This document shows, piece by piece, positions 7,773 to 15,845 of a stretch of 64,000 nucleotides of DNA. Below the pieces are notes generated by a model. That model saw only the letters and a list, made by a program, of their open reading frames with translations, was not told the DNA's origin and ran no database searches. This stretch comes from JBGSQR01 sp964509295 (GTDB lineage: Bacteria > Desulfobacterota > Desulfuromonadia > Geobacterales > Pseudopelobacteraceae): positions 1-64,000 of the forward strand of contig CAZDWS010000012.1 in NCBI GenBank assembly GCA_964509295.1. The letters run 5' to 3'. The position numbers were made by a program, and so were the translations under genes. Positions within the stretch are counted from its first letter, which is position 1. Each line of letters begins with the position of its first letter.

Positions 7773-8868
7773 TAACAAATTAAAAAACCAGAATAGCCGT
7801 GACGACTACTACGCAACAGTTATTGACAGCGTTGGCGATGGAGTAATTGTTGTCAGCCTGGATGGTTCTATTACCCTCTGTAACCCGGCGGCAGAAGAAA
7901 TAACCGGTTTTTCCCGGCGTCAGGCGGTCGGCAGCTCCTTTGAAAAACTGTTTTCACTGGAAACGACTTTACTGGAAATGGTTGCAAAGACAATCAGAAC
8001 CGGATTAACTATCTCCGACCATGAAAATGTTGTTGTGCGCAGTACTGGCAAGGTGAAGCCCGTCTCAGCCACCTGCTATCCGCTGATGCTCGGTAATGGA
8101 GAAAATATAGGAGCCATTCTGGCCCTGAAGGATATCACCTATATCCGTGAACTTGAGGCGGCTGTTCGTCAATCGGACAGACTTTCTACCCTGGGGGCGC
8201 TGGCCGCTGGTCTGGCCCATGAGGTTAAAAACCCTTTGGGCGGCATCAAAGGGGCGGCGCAACTGCTCGAAAGAGAGCTGTCGGAAGGAAATGATCTTCT
8301 GGAATATACCAGGGTAATGATCCGTGAAACAGAACGAATTGATCGGATTATCCGGGAACTTCTGGAGCTTGCTTCGCCGCGTGGGCTGAAGCTGGCTCCA
8401 TTGAATCTGTATATGATTTTGAATGATATTCTGCTGCTTCAGAAACAGGCCGTTGCCGGAAAAGAAATTTCTTTTGTAACTGATTTTGATCCAAGTATTC
8501 CGGATATTATTGCCGATGAAGAGATGTTGACACGACTGTTTCTCAATCTGATCCGCAATGCGATTGAAGCCATGGGGGAAACCGGCCAGTTGACAATTAC
8601 CAGCAGAGTCCTGTCGGATTATCACATGTCGCAGAATGAACGACGTTCGCGCATGGTGGCGATTGAGATCTGCGATGACGGTCCGGGCATACCGCAGGAA
8701 GACCTGGAAAATATCTGGACACCGTTTTTCAGTACCAAGTCCACCGGTACAGGTCTTGGCCTGACTATCTGCCACAAGATTGTGGCGGAGCATCGCGGTA
8801 TGATCAAGGCGGAGTCGGATACGGGGCATGGCACAAAATTTACAGTGCTGCTGCCGTTGATACAATAA
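7759..8868 (+). CDS. ntrB: PAS sensor histidine kinase, NtrB-like
   Basis: The 369-residue soluble kinase starts with a PAS domain (about residues 17-125, IDSVGDGVIVV and NPAAEEITGFS). A HisKA dimerisation helix follows with the phospho-accepting His in GLAHEVKNPLGG. The HATPase domain has an N-box (NLIRNAIEAM), DDGPGIP and TGLGLTIC. There are no membrane segments, as in cytoplasmic NtrB. ATG 7759 is chosen because residues upstream of it in the frame are dusB sequence. It phosphorylates the NtrC-like regulator encoded 90 bases downstream. A nitrogen role is inferred from the dusB-kinase-regulator order; another input is possible. Confidence 0.85.
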   Translation: MQPTDNKLKNQNSRDDYYATVIDSVGDGVIVVSLDGSITLCNPAAEEITGFSRRQAVGSSFEKLFSLETTLLEMVAKTIRTGLTISDHENVVVRSTGKVKPVSATCYPLMLGNGENIGAILALKDITYIRELEAAVRQSDRLSTLGALAAGLAHEVKNPLGGIKGAAQLLERELSEGNDLLEYTRVMIRETERIDRIIRELLELASPRGLKLAPLNLYMILNDILLLQKQAVAGKEISFVTDFDPSIPDIIADEEMLTRLFLNLIRNAIEAMGETGQLTITSRVLSDYHMSQNERRSRMVAIEICDDGPGIPQEDLENIWTPFFSTKSTGTGLGLTICHKIVAEHRGMIKAESDTGHGTKFTVLLPLIQ

Positions 8869-8876
8869 AAACTGTT

Positions 8877-8948
8877 CAAGGTTCCTGGTTCAAAGTTTGT
8901 GGTTAAAAAACCTTGAACTACGAACTACGAACCACGAACCACAAACCG
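8877..8948. repeat. Heptamer-based intergenic hairpin repeat, copy 1
   Basis: The left arm uses GTTC/GGTTC units and the right arm is a tandem of seven-base units (TTGAACT, ACGAACT, ACGAACC, ACGAACC, ACAAACC). The arms are partly complementary across a TTAAAAAA centre. Related copies lie at about 10405-10470 and 17806-17872. It separates ntrB from ntrC. Confidence 0.7.
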
Positions 8949-8958
8949 AGGTATAGAT

Positions 8959-10401
8959 ATGTCGCTAAGCAGAATACTTGTGGCTGATGATGAAGAGAGC
9001 ATGCGTTGGGTTCTTTCCAAGGCTTTGAAACGCAAGGGATTCAATGTCGATCTTGCGGTTGATGGCCGTCAGGCCTTGGCCATGATCCAGGAAAACAGCT
9101 ATGATCTGGCAATTCTTGACATCAAGATGCCCGGCATGAGCGGACTTGATCTGCTGGACCGTGTGCGCGAGATGAAGAGTGATCTGCTGGTGGTAATCAT
9201 GACGGCAGAGGCCAGCATGAAAAATGCTGTCGAAGCTATGAAACGCGGGGCTTACGACTACATCACCAAGCCATTTGACCTGGATGTGATTGATGCCATC
9301 GTGGAGAAGGTTGCCCGTGCCAGAGAGATCGCCTGTCAGGTGTCGACCCTCAAGCAGGAACTCAAGGAGCGCTACAAGGTTGAAAAAAACATCATCGGTA
9401 ACTCTCCGGCCATGCAGAACATCTACAAAACCATTGGCAAGGTTGCTGACAGTGACGTGACGATCCTGATCCAGGGTGAGTCAGGTACCGGTAAGGAGAT
9501 GGTTGCCAGGGCCGTGCATTTCAATTCCAGCCGTCTCGCCAAGCCATTTGTTGCCATCAACTGTGCCGCCATACCGCGCGACCTGCTGGAAAGTGAGCTG
9601 TTCGGTTCTGAAAAGGGCGCTTACACCGGTTCCACCGAGCGTAAGCAGGGCAAGTTTGAACAGGCCAATCTGGGGACTATTTTTCTGGATGAGATCGGTG
9701 ATATGCCGCTGGATCTTCAGGCCAAGATTCTGCGAGTGCTGCAGGAACATGAAGTAACAAGGATCGGTGGAACCCATAATATTCCGGTCGATGTGCGCAT
9801 AGTGGCCGCTACAAACCAGGAATTGATAGAAAGGGTGCGCAAAAAGGAATTTCGTGAAGACCTGTATTACCGCCTGAATGTTGTGCCGATCAATCTTGTG
9901 CCGTTGCGGGAACGCCGTGAGGACATCCCTGAGCTGGCCCAGTATTTTCTGGAACAGACCTGCAAAGAACTGGATATACCTACAAAGCAGATTTTCAAGG
10001 ATGTCATGTCGCTGCTTTCTTCCCATTCGTGGCCGGGCAATGTGCGTGAGCTGGAAAACACAATTAAACGTGCTGTCATTCTTTCCAATGATCCTTTGTT
10101 GACCGCTGCCGATTTTGATGGTCTGCAGATTTCAACAGCCGCCAGTGCAATCAATACCGGCGATGCCTCACTGGAAGCAATAGTTGAGGCCAAGCTGAGA
10201 ACTTCTTTCAACGGGATAGAGAAACTTGATAAGGGTAATATCTACACCATGGTAATGGAGCAGGTTGAAAGGCCGCTGATTCGTTTTATTATGGAAAAAA
10301 CACGCTGGAATCAGGTTAAGACGGCAGACCTGCTGGGAATCAACCGCAATACTCTGCGTAAGAAGATTAATGAATTGGGAATAGAGCTGAAGAGGGATTG
10401 A
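8959..10401 (+). CDS. ntrC: Sigma-54-dependent response regulator, NtrC-like
   Basis: The 480-residue enhancer-binding protein has three parts. The receiver (residues 1-120) has acidic residues D10, D11 and the phospho-acceptor D54. The AAA+ domain (about 145-385) has Walker A GESGTGKE, Walker B FLDEIGDM and the sigma-54 contact loop GAYTGS, a variant of GAFTGA. A Fis-type HTH ends the protein (NQVKTADLLGINRNTLRKK). Phosphorylation by the adjacent kinase should trigger oligomerisation and open sigma-54 promoters. The dusB-ntrB neighbourhood supports NtrC, but the family is large in Geobacter-type genomes. The ATG follows GAGGTATAGAT. Confidence 0.87.
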   Translation: MSLSRILVADDEESMRWVLSKALKRKGFNVDLAVDGRQALAMIQENSYDLAILDIKMPGMSGLDLLDRVREMKSDLLVVIMTAEASMKNAVEAMKRGAYDYITKPFDLDVIDAIVEKVARAREIACQVSTLKQELKERYKVEKNIIGNSPAMQNIYKTIGKVADSDVTILIQGESGTGKEMVARAVHFNSSRLAKPFVAINCAAIPRDLLESELFGSEKGAYTGSTERKQGKFEQANLGTIFLDEIGDMPLDLQAKILRVLQEHEVTRIGGTHNIPVDVRIVAATNQELIERVRKKEFREDLYYRLNVVPINLVPLRERREDIPELAQYFLEQTCKELDIPTKQIFKDVMSLLSSHSWPGNVRELENTIKRAVILSNDPLLTAADFDGLQISTAASAINTGDASLEAIVEAKLRTSFNGIEKLDKGNIYTMVMEQVERPLIRFIMEKTRWNQVKTADLLGINRNTLRKKINELGIELKRD

Positions 10402-10404
10402 GGG

Positions 10405-10470
10405 TGTTAATCGGTTCGTGGTTCTTTGTTCATAGTTTTAACCTTGAACTGCGAACTTTGAACAAAGGTA
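10405..10470. repeat. Heptamer-based intergenic hairpin repeat, copy 2
   Basis: GGTTCGTGGTTCTTTG on the left and TTGAACTGCGAACTTTGAAC on the right flank a TTTTAACC centre, matching copies 1 and 3 in design. It lies between ntrC and the isochorismatase-family gene. Confidence 0.65.
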
Positions 10471-10483
10471 AGGGGGATAGAAA

Positions 10484-11050
10484 ATGTCAATCAAGGGAAA
10501 ATTCTTTCTGGAGCCGGAAAAGGCTCTGCTGGTTGTAATTGATGTGCAGGATAAACTCTGTGTCGCCATGGATGAAAAGGTGTTGCGTCACTTGACAAAA
10601 AATATTGGAATCCTGCTGGAAAGTGCAGTTGAGCTGGCAATGCCTATGATTTTTACCGAGCAGTATGTAAAAGGACTTGGTTCCACCGTGGCAGAGTTGA
10701 AGGAGAGGGCACCTGAGGCGACATGTTACGAAAAAATGACTTTTAGCTGCTGTGGTAACGAGGCCTTTGTCAAACAGCTGAAAGAAAGCGGCAGAACCCA
10801 GATCATCGTAAGTGGTATGGAGACACATGTCTGCGTGCTGCAGACCGTGATTGAGCTACTGGATGCCGGTTTTGATGTGCATATCGTTAAGGATGCGGTC
10901 ATGAGTCGTGAAAAGCGTAATTGGCAGACCGCTATTGAGGCAATGACTCAAGCTGGTGCCGTACCGACCTGTACAGAGTCGGTCATGTTTCAGTTGATGA
11001 AAATTGCCGGTACGGATGCTTTTAAGAAGTTATCCAAACTTGTCAGGTGA
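10484..11050 (+). CDS. Isochorismatase-family cysteine hydrolase
   Basis: The 188-residue protein has the three-layer fold of this family. The likely catalytic triad is Asp20 (VVIDVQD), Lys84 (YEKMTFSC) and Cys117 (GMETHVCVLQT). Members hydrolyse amides or vinyl ethers (nicotinamide, isochorismate, carbamoyl compounds); the substrate here cannot be told. AAGGTAAGGGGGATAG precedes the ATG. It stands alone after the ntrC gene and a heptamer repeat, followed by an imperfect hairpin at 11074-11108. Confidence 0.88.
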   Translation: MSIKGKFFLEPEKALLVVIDVQDKLCVAMDEKVLRHLTKNIGILLESAVELAMPMIFTEQYVKGLGSTVAELKERAPEATCYEKMTFSCCGNEAFVKQLKESGRTQIIVSGMETHVCVLQTVIELLDAGFDVHIVKDAVMSREKRNWQTAIEAMTQAGAVPTCTESVMFQLMKIAGTDAFKKLSKLVR

Positions 11051-11073
11051 TTATAGGCTGATAGCTGGGACAA

Positions 11074-11108
11074 AAAAGGGCTGATCCGCGTTGGTTCAGC
11101 CTTTATTT
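11074..11108 (+). terminator. Imperfect terminator after the isochorismatase-family gene
   Basis: AAAGGGCTGATC and GGTTCAGCCTTTATTT form a short imperfect stem with a T-rich end, between the convergent hydrolase and small membrane protein genes. Confidence 0.5.
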
Positions 11109-11118
11109 GTGATGAGTT

Positions 11119-11319
11119 TTAATAAAACCTTCGACTTAGTAATATCTTGTAAATCAGCAATCCTGTTGCAGATATGAAAATAAACGGCACAATAACGATT
11201 GAAATGTAATCAGTTGACTGAAAACCGCCAGCAAGGATTTTGCTGTGGACATATGTATAATACTTGACTGAAATTAATGTGGCCAGCAGCCAGAAGCAAA
11301 CATAGAAAGACAGTTTCAT
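11119..11319 (-). CDS. Small two-TM membrane protein, possible holin
   Basis: The 66-residue protein has two hydrophobic helices (about residues 4-22 and 40-60) and a basic C-terminus (LLSRRFY). AAAAGGGGATCGC before the ATG is a convincing ribosome-binding site. It follows a lambda-R-like endolysin on the same strand with an 18-base gap. Holins are small proteins with one to three TM helices that release endolysins, so this is a candidate by position and size, without sequence recognition. It could equally be an unrelated membrane peptide. Confidence 0.55.
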   Translation of the reverse strand: MKLSFYVCFWLLATLISVKYYTYVHSKILAGGFQSTDYISIVIVPFIFISATGLLIYKILLSRRFY

Positions 11320-11337
11320 GCGATCCCCTTTTATGTA

Positions 11338-11835
11338 CTACACCACTTGATTTTTATCAGTTAGTTGGCTACTGAATTCGCGCAGGTATTTTGCAAATCT
11401 CAATTTTGCTTCACTCATTTCCATTATGGAATTACCGGCACCGGGCAATGTCGTCCAGATCGTGCTGATCCTGTTAATGGCATTTTCCACATCACCGATT
11501 TCCACAAATTTTAATGCATTTTTTGAAATCATTTTGTTAACGGCAAGCCTGTCCTGGGCTGCTGGCGAAAAATCAGAAACAATACCCTTGTCATAAGCGT
11601 CTTCCCAGGTTTTCAGGTTATGGTGATAGGCACCGGCAATATCTAGACATTTTCCTCGGGCATTCAGCTTTAAAATCGGATGCGAGCTGGTGTCATATGA
11701 TTTCAGTTTGCCGCCTAATATATAAAAATAGACATCATCATCTTCTCGTCTGTGTTCGGCGAATCTGATCAGCTTAAGGAATGCTTTGACGTTGATGGTG
11801 TTTTTTTGATCATTTTCAAATGTATTCGAGTTCAC
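11338..11835 (-). CDS. Phage lambda R-like endolysin (GH104 lytic transglycosylase)
   Basis: The 165-residue protein aligns along its length with lambda endolysin R. Shared blocks are the helix with catalytic Glu (E27, FAEHRR for WSEGT in R), GGKL-x-YD-x-SSHP, the AGAYHH region for AGRYQ, KTWEDAYDK, DFSPAAQD, and IWTTLPGAG for IWASLPGAG. It would cut peptidoglycan glycan strands. It starts at GTG 11835, seven bases after AGGAGG. It has no signal peptide, so it needs a holin or other release route. It is divergent from a CI/LexA-like repressor, and no other phage genes are nearby. The Q to H and T to A changes suggest long isolation. Confidence 0.8.
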   Translation of the reverse strand: MNSNTFENDQKNTINVKAFLKLIRFAEHRREDDDVYFYILGGKLKSYDTSSHPILKLNARGKCLDIAGAYHHNLKTWEDAYDKGIVSDFSPAAQDRLAVNKMISKNALKFVEIGDVENAINRISTIWTTLPGAGNSIMEMSEAKLRFAKYLREFSSQLTDKNQVV

Positions 11836-11984
11836 TTATGATCCTCCTGAAAAAACTGTTACTCAGATTTTTTGAACCTATCTGGTTGATTGTTCTGCAA
11901 ATACATCGTATACTCACGCAATAAAGGTTTATTTCATCTTTCAACGGTAAACTAAAAATGCTTAGGAGAAAGGAATAACTGATA
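11836..11984. promoter_or_regulatory. Divergent control region between endolysin and repressor
   Basis: This 149-base AT-rich spacer must hold the promoters of both the endolysin (leftward) and the repressor (rightward). I see no clean operator palindrome. AGGAGG near 11845 serves the endolysin and TTAGGAGAAAGG near 11965 serves the repressor. Confidence 0.45.
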
Positions 11985-12788
11985 ATGAGTAAAAACGTCA
12001 ACAGAAAAGTTACGCACATGTGTGATGAATACATCAAAAATAGTAATGCATCCCGTGAAACCTCCAAGCTTAGTGTACCTGGGGGGCATGTGATGATTAA
12101 TACAAAGGATGCATTGAGTCGTCTTAAAGAGGAGTTGGGAATTCATACCGACATTGAGCTGGCTGAAACAATGTCTGTCGGCATACGTAGAATACATAAC
12201 TGGAAACAACGAAATACCGTTCCAACAGAAGCAATAGTTGCCATATGCGGCTCAGAGGGGCTTGATCTGGAGTATATCCTGACAGGCAACAAGGCTAGTT
12301 CAAGTCGGCAGAAACAGGGATCGCAGGTTAGTGAGCTTGACCTGACAAATAAGGATCAGCCGAGAGTTTGCCCTCCTTATAAAAGATTTGTTCAGCAAGA
12401 TTCTTACGGCAATGAAGTCTGCGTATTTGAGTCGCCGCAAATTGTGGATGTGCTGGCACCGGGAACAAATTGGCTTATTCACGCCCTGGGTATACAGCCG
12501 GAAGACCTTCTGCTGATGAAAATTATTGGCGATAATATGGTCCCCTGGGTTCAGGACGGTGACCTGGTCTTTATTGATACCTCGTACAAAAGTACAATTA
12601 ACGGGGGAGTTCTGGCCCTTAGATATCCTGACGGAACAATGGTAGTGCGTCGTGTGTTTCGTCAACCGGACGGAACGTTGCATGCCAAATGCGATGCTGT
12701 AGGTTGTGAATCAGAAACCCTGGACATCAGCAATGAAGATATGTATCCGCTTGTGGTGGGTCGTGTTGTCAGGCGGCTTGTGAAATAG
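11985..12788 (+). CDS. CI/LexA-like repressor (HTH plus S24-type domain) lacking the catalytic dyad
   Basis: The 267-residue protein has a BetR/XRE-type helix-turn-helix at about residues 38-100 and an S24 peptidase-like C-terminal domain at about 155-265. In LexA and CI the self-cleaving Ser lies in G-x-SM and the Lys in VKRL. Here the equivalent positions are GDNM (N184) and VRRV (R222), so autoproteolysis should not occur. Two starts are possible: ATG 11985 after TTAGGAGAAAGG, or ATG 12093 after GGGGGG, which begins exactly at the HTH. It faces the lambda-R-like endolysin across 149 bases and probably controls it. It ends at a hairpin shared with the convergent TPR gene. Confidence 0.85.
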   Translation: MSKNVNRKVTHMCDEYIKNSNASRETSKLSVPGGHVMINTKDALSRLKEELGIHTDIELAETMSVGIRRIHNWKQRNTVPTEAIVAICGSEGLDLEYILTGNKASSSRQKQGSQVSELDLTNKDQPRVCPPYKRFVQQDSYGNEVCVFESPQIVDVLAPGTNWLIHALGIQPEDLLLMKIIGDNMVPWVQDGDLVFIDTSYKSTINGGVLALRYPDGTMVVRRVFRQPDGTLHAKCDAVGCESETLDISNEDMYPLVVGRVVRRLVK

Positions 12789-12860
12789 TGTGATTTGTTT
12801 GAGTGGTCTGTCCAGAGGCGTAAATTAAACGTTGATGGTAATTGAGCTTTTCAGATTTTA

Positions 12861-12895
12861 TGGGCATAACGATCAAAAAATGATCATTATGCCCA
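12861..12895. terminator. Bidirectional terminator between repressor and TPR gene
   Basis: TGGGCATAACGATCA and TGATCATTATGCCCA form a long stem around an A-rich loop, followed by TTGTTTTT on the plus strand. Confidence 0.75.
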
Positions 12896-12930
12896 TTGTT
12901 TTTCATCAAGTCTCCGTAGCAATGTTTTTA

Positions 12931-13371
12931 CTACTTATAGGCTGCTATGGCCTTTTCCAGATCTCTGGCCTCTTCGCATTCACCGCAGATACCTTTTAAT
13001 TTATTCAGAGTTGCCTTTGCTTTTTCCGGCTCTCTTTTCTGCAAATAAGCCTCGCCCAGATATTCATGGGCACCCAGGTGTTTCGGATCTAAAGCCAGTG
13101 CTTTATCATAGGCTTTAAAGGCATCGGGCAGGTTACCGCTTTTGCGATAGGAAAAGCCGAGCAAGTTATAGGCATCGGCGCTTTTTGCATCCTTCTTGAT
13201 AAATGCCTTAAGTTGCGTGATGGCCTCGGAATATTTCTGGCTATCAATCGTTTTTTTAATCTCCTGAAGGCCCGGGGTGCTCTCCTTGCGGGAAACCCCT
13301 TCACTACCCCAGCCAGCGGCGAACACAGTACATGGAACAAGCAAACAAACTAACAAAATGATCCGTTTCAT
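12931..13371 (-). CDS. Exported TPR-repeat protein
   Basis: The 146-residue protein has a Sec signal peptide (residues 1-18, KRIILLVCLLVPCTVFA) and then about three tetratricopeptide repeats between residues 35 and 125 (for example AYNLLGFSYRKSGN and AHEYLGEAYLQKRE). TPRs are protein-binding scaffolds. Two Cys in CGEC near residue 128 could form a disulfide in the periplasm. CCAAGGAGGAAGAG precedes the ATG. It stands alone, with no partner evident. Confidence 0.85.
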   Translation of the reverse strand: MKRIILLVCLLVPCTVFAAGWGSEGVSRKESTPGLQEIKKTIDSQKYSEAITQLKAFIKKDAKSADAYNLLGFSYRKSGNLPDAFKAYDKALALDPKHLGAHEYLGEAYLQKREPEKAKATLNKLKGICGECEEARDLEKAIAAYK

Positions 13372-13507
13372 CTCTTCCTCCTTGGGTTTGTTTGAAGTGC
13401 ATTTCTAGTTGTTTTGATTATATCCGCTCTGGTTATTCAGCGCCATGGAATTCCTTGCATTAAATTGGAAATTAATCCTCTAATATTTACTGCCGGACGG
13501 CAAATGT

Positions 13508-13840
13508 TCAGTGTGCCGCTGAGTTTGAGAACACGTTTATGACGAGCACACCCGACACAATTAACAGAACTCCCATAACTGCAGGCAGGTCCAGCTTCTG
13601 TCCCATAAAAAACCAGGCAATCAAGGTAATAAGAGCTGTTCCAACACCAGACCAGATGGCATAAGCGATGCCTACGGGAATGGATTTAAGGGTTAGCGAT
13701 AAAAAGTAAAAGGCAGAAGCATAGCCCAGAACAACTACTGTCGAAGGCCAGAACCTTGTAAAACCTTCGGCAGATTTTAGAGCCGATGTGCCGGCCACTT
13801 CACTCAGAATTGCCACTGTCAGGAATAACCATTTTTGCAT
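13508..13840 (-). CDS. Small multidrug resistance (SMR) transporter, EmrE-type
   Basis: The 110-residue protein has four TM helices. The membrane-embedded Glu14 (LSEVAGTSALK) is the proton/substrate coupling residue, and YAIWSGVG in helix 3 matches drug-exporting EmrE/QacE rather than SugE/Gdx. It functions as a dual-topology dimer exchanging cationic compounds for protons. AAAGGA lies upstream of the ATG. I looked for a guanidine-responsive leader upstream and saw none. It is followed by no partner SMR gene. Confidence 0.9.
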   Translation of the reverse strand: MQKWLFLTVAILSEVAGTSALKSAEGFTRFWPSTVVVLGYASAFYFLSLTLKSIPVGIAYAIWSGVGTALITLIAWFFMGQKLDLPAVMGVLLIVSGVLVINVFSNSAAH

Positions 13841-14052
13841 CGTTTTAAATCCTTTATGATTTTAGCCAACAGGTGGGTCAAACCCCGATTGGTGCTCATG
13901 TCTTTTTACGGGTTGCCTTGCTGTAAGATATAAACTACAGCGCTGGCAATTAATTCTACCTTGGGTGACCCAAAACATGACAGGCTGGTTTAATGTTGTC
14001 CGTCAATAAAGTAGCCCGTCCCATTTTTACCTCCTAGACTCTTGCAGCGCTC

Positions 14053-14751
14053 TCAGCTCGGCTGCAGACAGAACCTGCAAATGGCCTCGACATGGATGGC
14101 TGTTGTATTCAGGAAAGGAACATCAGAATCTTTCTGGTCGAGAATCAGCGGCAGCTCCGTGCACCCAAGGATTACAGCCTCAATGCCATCCCGTGTTTTC
14201 ATATCTTGCACGATGCTCAAAAGCCCTTGCCTGGTTTCTTCCTTGAATATACCCAACTCAATCTCGCTGAAAAGCTTTTCCTCGATATAGGAACGCTCCT
14301 GCTCGTTTGGCACCACAACAGTAATGCCTTCTCGTGAAAACCGCTCGCCGAAGAAATTGGTCTGCATTGTCAGACCTGTTCCAAGCAGCCCTATTTTCTT
14401 AAACCCCATGGATTTAGCCGCTTCAAGCGTGGCTTCAACGATGCTGATCATTGGCAGGGCAGCTTGCGGCTGCAGTTGATCAAAGACAATATGGGGGGTG
14501 TTTGAGGAAATCACAGCAAACTCGGCACCGGCGTTTTTGAGAGCCGTTACCTTACTCGCCAACCAATCCGCCAGAGCCTGCCAGCGCTGATCGGTGACAA
14601 AGGCAAATAACTCGGACATGTCAACGCTGTAGATGATTATTTCAGGGGTTGAGAAACTTTGATTGTGCTGCTGAAAAAAAGAAGTGATACGTTTGTAGTA
14701 GTCCAGAGTGGACTCAGGTCCAAGGCCGCCGATTATGCCGATTTTTTTCAT
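14053..14751 (-). CDS. Aspartate/glutamate racemase-family protein
   Basis: The 232-residue protein begins KKIGIIGGLGPEST, standard for this family, and has two pseudo-symmetric halves. The second catalytic Cys is in LGCTELPLIL. The first site reads ISSNTPH, with Ser where canonical aspartate racemases have Cys. The YgeA subgroup also lacks the first Cys (Thr there) and acts on L-amino acids, so this may belong there. PLP-independent racemisation of an amino acid is likely. A 46-base element also found upstream of the SMI1 gene lies 42 bases before its start. Confidence 0.87.
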   Translation of the reverse strand: MKKIGIIGGLGPESTLDYYKRITSFFQQHNQSFSTPEIIIYSVDMSELFAFVTDQRWQALADWLASKVTALKNAGAEFAVISSNTPHIVFDQLQPQAALPMISIVEATLEAAKSMGFKKIGLLGTGLTMQTNFFGERFSREGITVVVPNEQERSYIEEKLFSEIELGIFKEETRQGLLSIVQDMKTRDGIEAVILGCTELPLILDQKDSDVPFLNTTAIHVEAICRFCLQPS

Positions 14752-14792
14752 GTTTATCTCTCTAATCTCAAGCTGAATGGATTAATGTATAT

Positions 14793-14838
14793 TTCAGAAA
14801 TATACGCACTGTTTGAAAATATGTAAATTGAAATACTC
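14793..14838. repeat. 46-base direct repeat, copy A
   Basis: This segment matches 16356-16401 at about 38 of 46 positions by eye, in the same orientation. Both copies lie upstream of minus-strand genes (racemase and SMI1/KNR4) and flank the SH3-domain and SMI1 genes. The shared core includes GAAATATAC and TTGAAAATA. Confidence 0.5.
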
Positions 14839-15047
14839 AATTGAATTCATAGCGTATTTGTTTGAATTAGTGAAGTATTTTGGCTGTTTTTCCAATGGCC
14901 GTCTCCGGCTGCAGAATTGTTGCTGCATCAAAATTAAAAGTTATGTTATTTTATCAGGTATGAATTAGCGGTACGTTGATGATCTCAGGAATAGCCGCTG
15001 GTTTTGCTAAATTTTCGAAACTGAAAACATCGAAAGGGGAGAGCTTA

Positions 15048-15788
15048 ATGACGTTACTATTTAAAGCAGGCAAACTCGGCAGGCAACTGTTTGTGTTGGG
15101 ACTTTTGGCCTCCGTAGTTTCAATACCGGTAGATTCTGCCTTTGCAAAAGGCGGTCGTGGCGGTGGTGGTGATGACAGGAGTGATGATTTTGGGCGGGGG
15201 CGTGGTCGCGGTAGCGACGACGGTCCAGGGCACAGTCGTGGACGTGGCAGCGATGACGGCATCGGTCACAGTCGTGGAAGCAGTCATGGCAGCGGGCACA
15301 GACATAGAGTGGGGACGGTTGTGCGCGAGCTTCCAGGCGGGCATCGCGAAATCTTTGTCAACAAACGCCCGTTTTTCTTTCATGAAGGCCGTTATTATAA
15401 TCGACACAGTAATGGTTATGTCCTGGTCAGGGCCCCCATTGGTGCGGTAATCGCTACGCTGCCACTGGGGTTTGTCTCTTTTGTCATTGGCGGGCATAAC
15501 TATTACCTGGCTGGGGACACCTATTACAGCAGGGGGCCTGATGGTTACGTTGTCGTCAATCCACCTGTGCAGGAAAAGACCGGCAACGCGACTGTCAATA
15601 CGGATCAGCTGAATGTCCGCTCCGGCCCGGCAGCAACCTATAGCATATTCAGAGTAATCAACTATGGCGAACAGCTTTATGTGATCGGCGCTGTTCCTGG
15701 CTGGTTAAATGTCGAGCTGGAAGATGGTTCGGTGGGTTGGGTAATGGAAAGGTTTGTAATATTTCAGCCGGATCAGCCGCAAGGGTAG
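15048..15788 (+). CDS. Exported Gly/Arg/Ser-rich protein with C-terminal bacterial SH3 domain
   Basis: The 246-residue protein has a signal sequence ending near AFA-K (residue 34). A low-complexity tract of Gly, Arg, Asp, Ser and His follows (about 35-90). The middle has repeated Y-Y-x-R-x-x-GYV motifs resembling DUF6515, with a hydrophobic stretch around IGAVIATLPLGFVSFVIGG. A bacterial SH3 domain closes it (about 178-235, NVRSGPAATYSIFRVI). SH3 domains of this type bind cell wall. I chose ATG 15048 for the GGGGAGAGC before it; the ATG at 14976 lacks a site. Confidence 0.8.
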   Translation: MTLLFKAGKLGRQLFVLGLLASVVSIPVDSAFAKGGRGGGGDDRSDDFGRGRGRGSDDGPGHSRGRGSDDGIGHSRGSSHGSGHRHRVGTVVRELPGGHREIFVNKRPFFFHEGRYYNRHSNGYVLVRAPIGAVIATLPLGFVSFVIGGHNYYLAGDTYYSRGPDGYVVVNPPVQEKTGNATVNTDQLNVRSGPAATYSIFRVINYGEQLYVIGAVPGWLNVELEDGSVGWVMERFVIFQPDQPQG

Positions 15789-15812
15789 TGATTGCGGTAT
15801 CTGATGAACAGG

Positions 15813-15844
15813 AAAGGGCAGCTTCTCAATGAGAGCTGCCCTTT
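15813..15844. terminator. Bidirectional terminator after the SH3-domain gene
   Basis: GAAAGGGCAGCT and AGCTGCCCTTTC pair around TCTCAATGAG, between convergent genes, with T-rich flanks. Confidence 0.85.
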
Positions 15845-15845
15845 C

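Noticed and set aside
13841..14052. Guanidine-responsive riboswitch before the SMR gene
   Set aside because: No ykkC-type conserved blocks or paired ACGR loops, and the protein is EmrE-type, not the guanidine exporter type.
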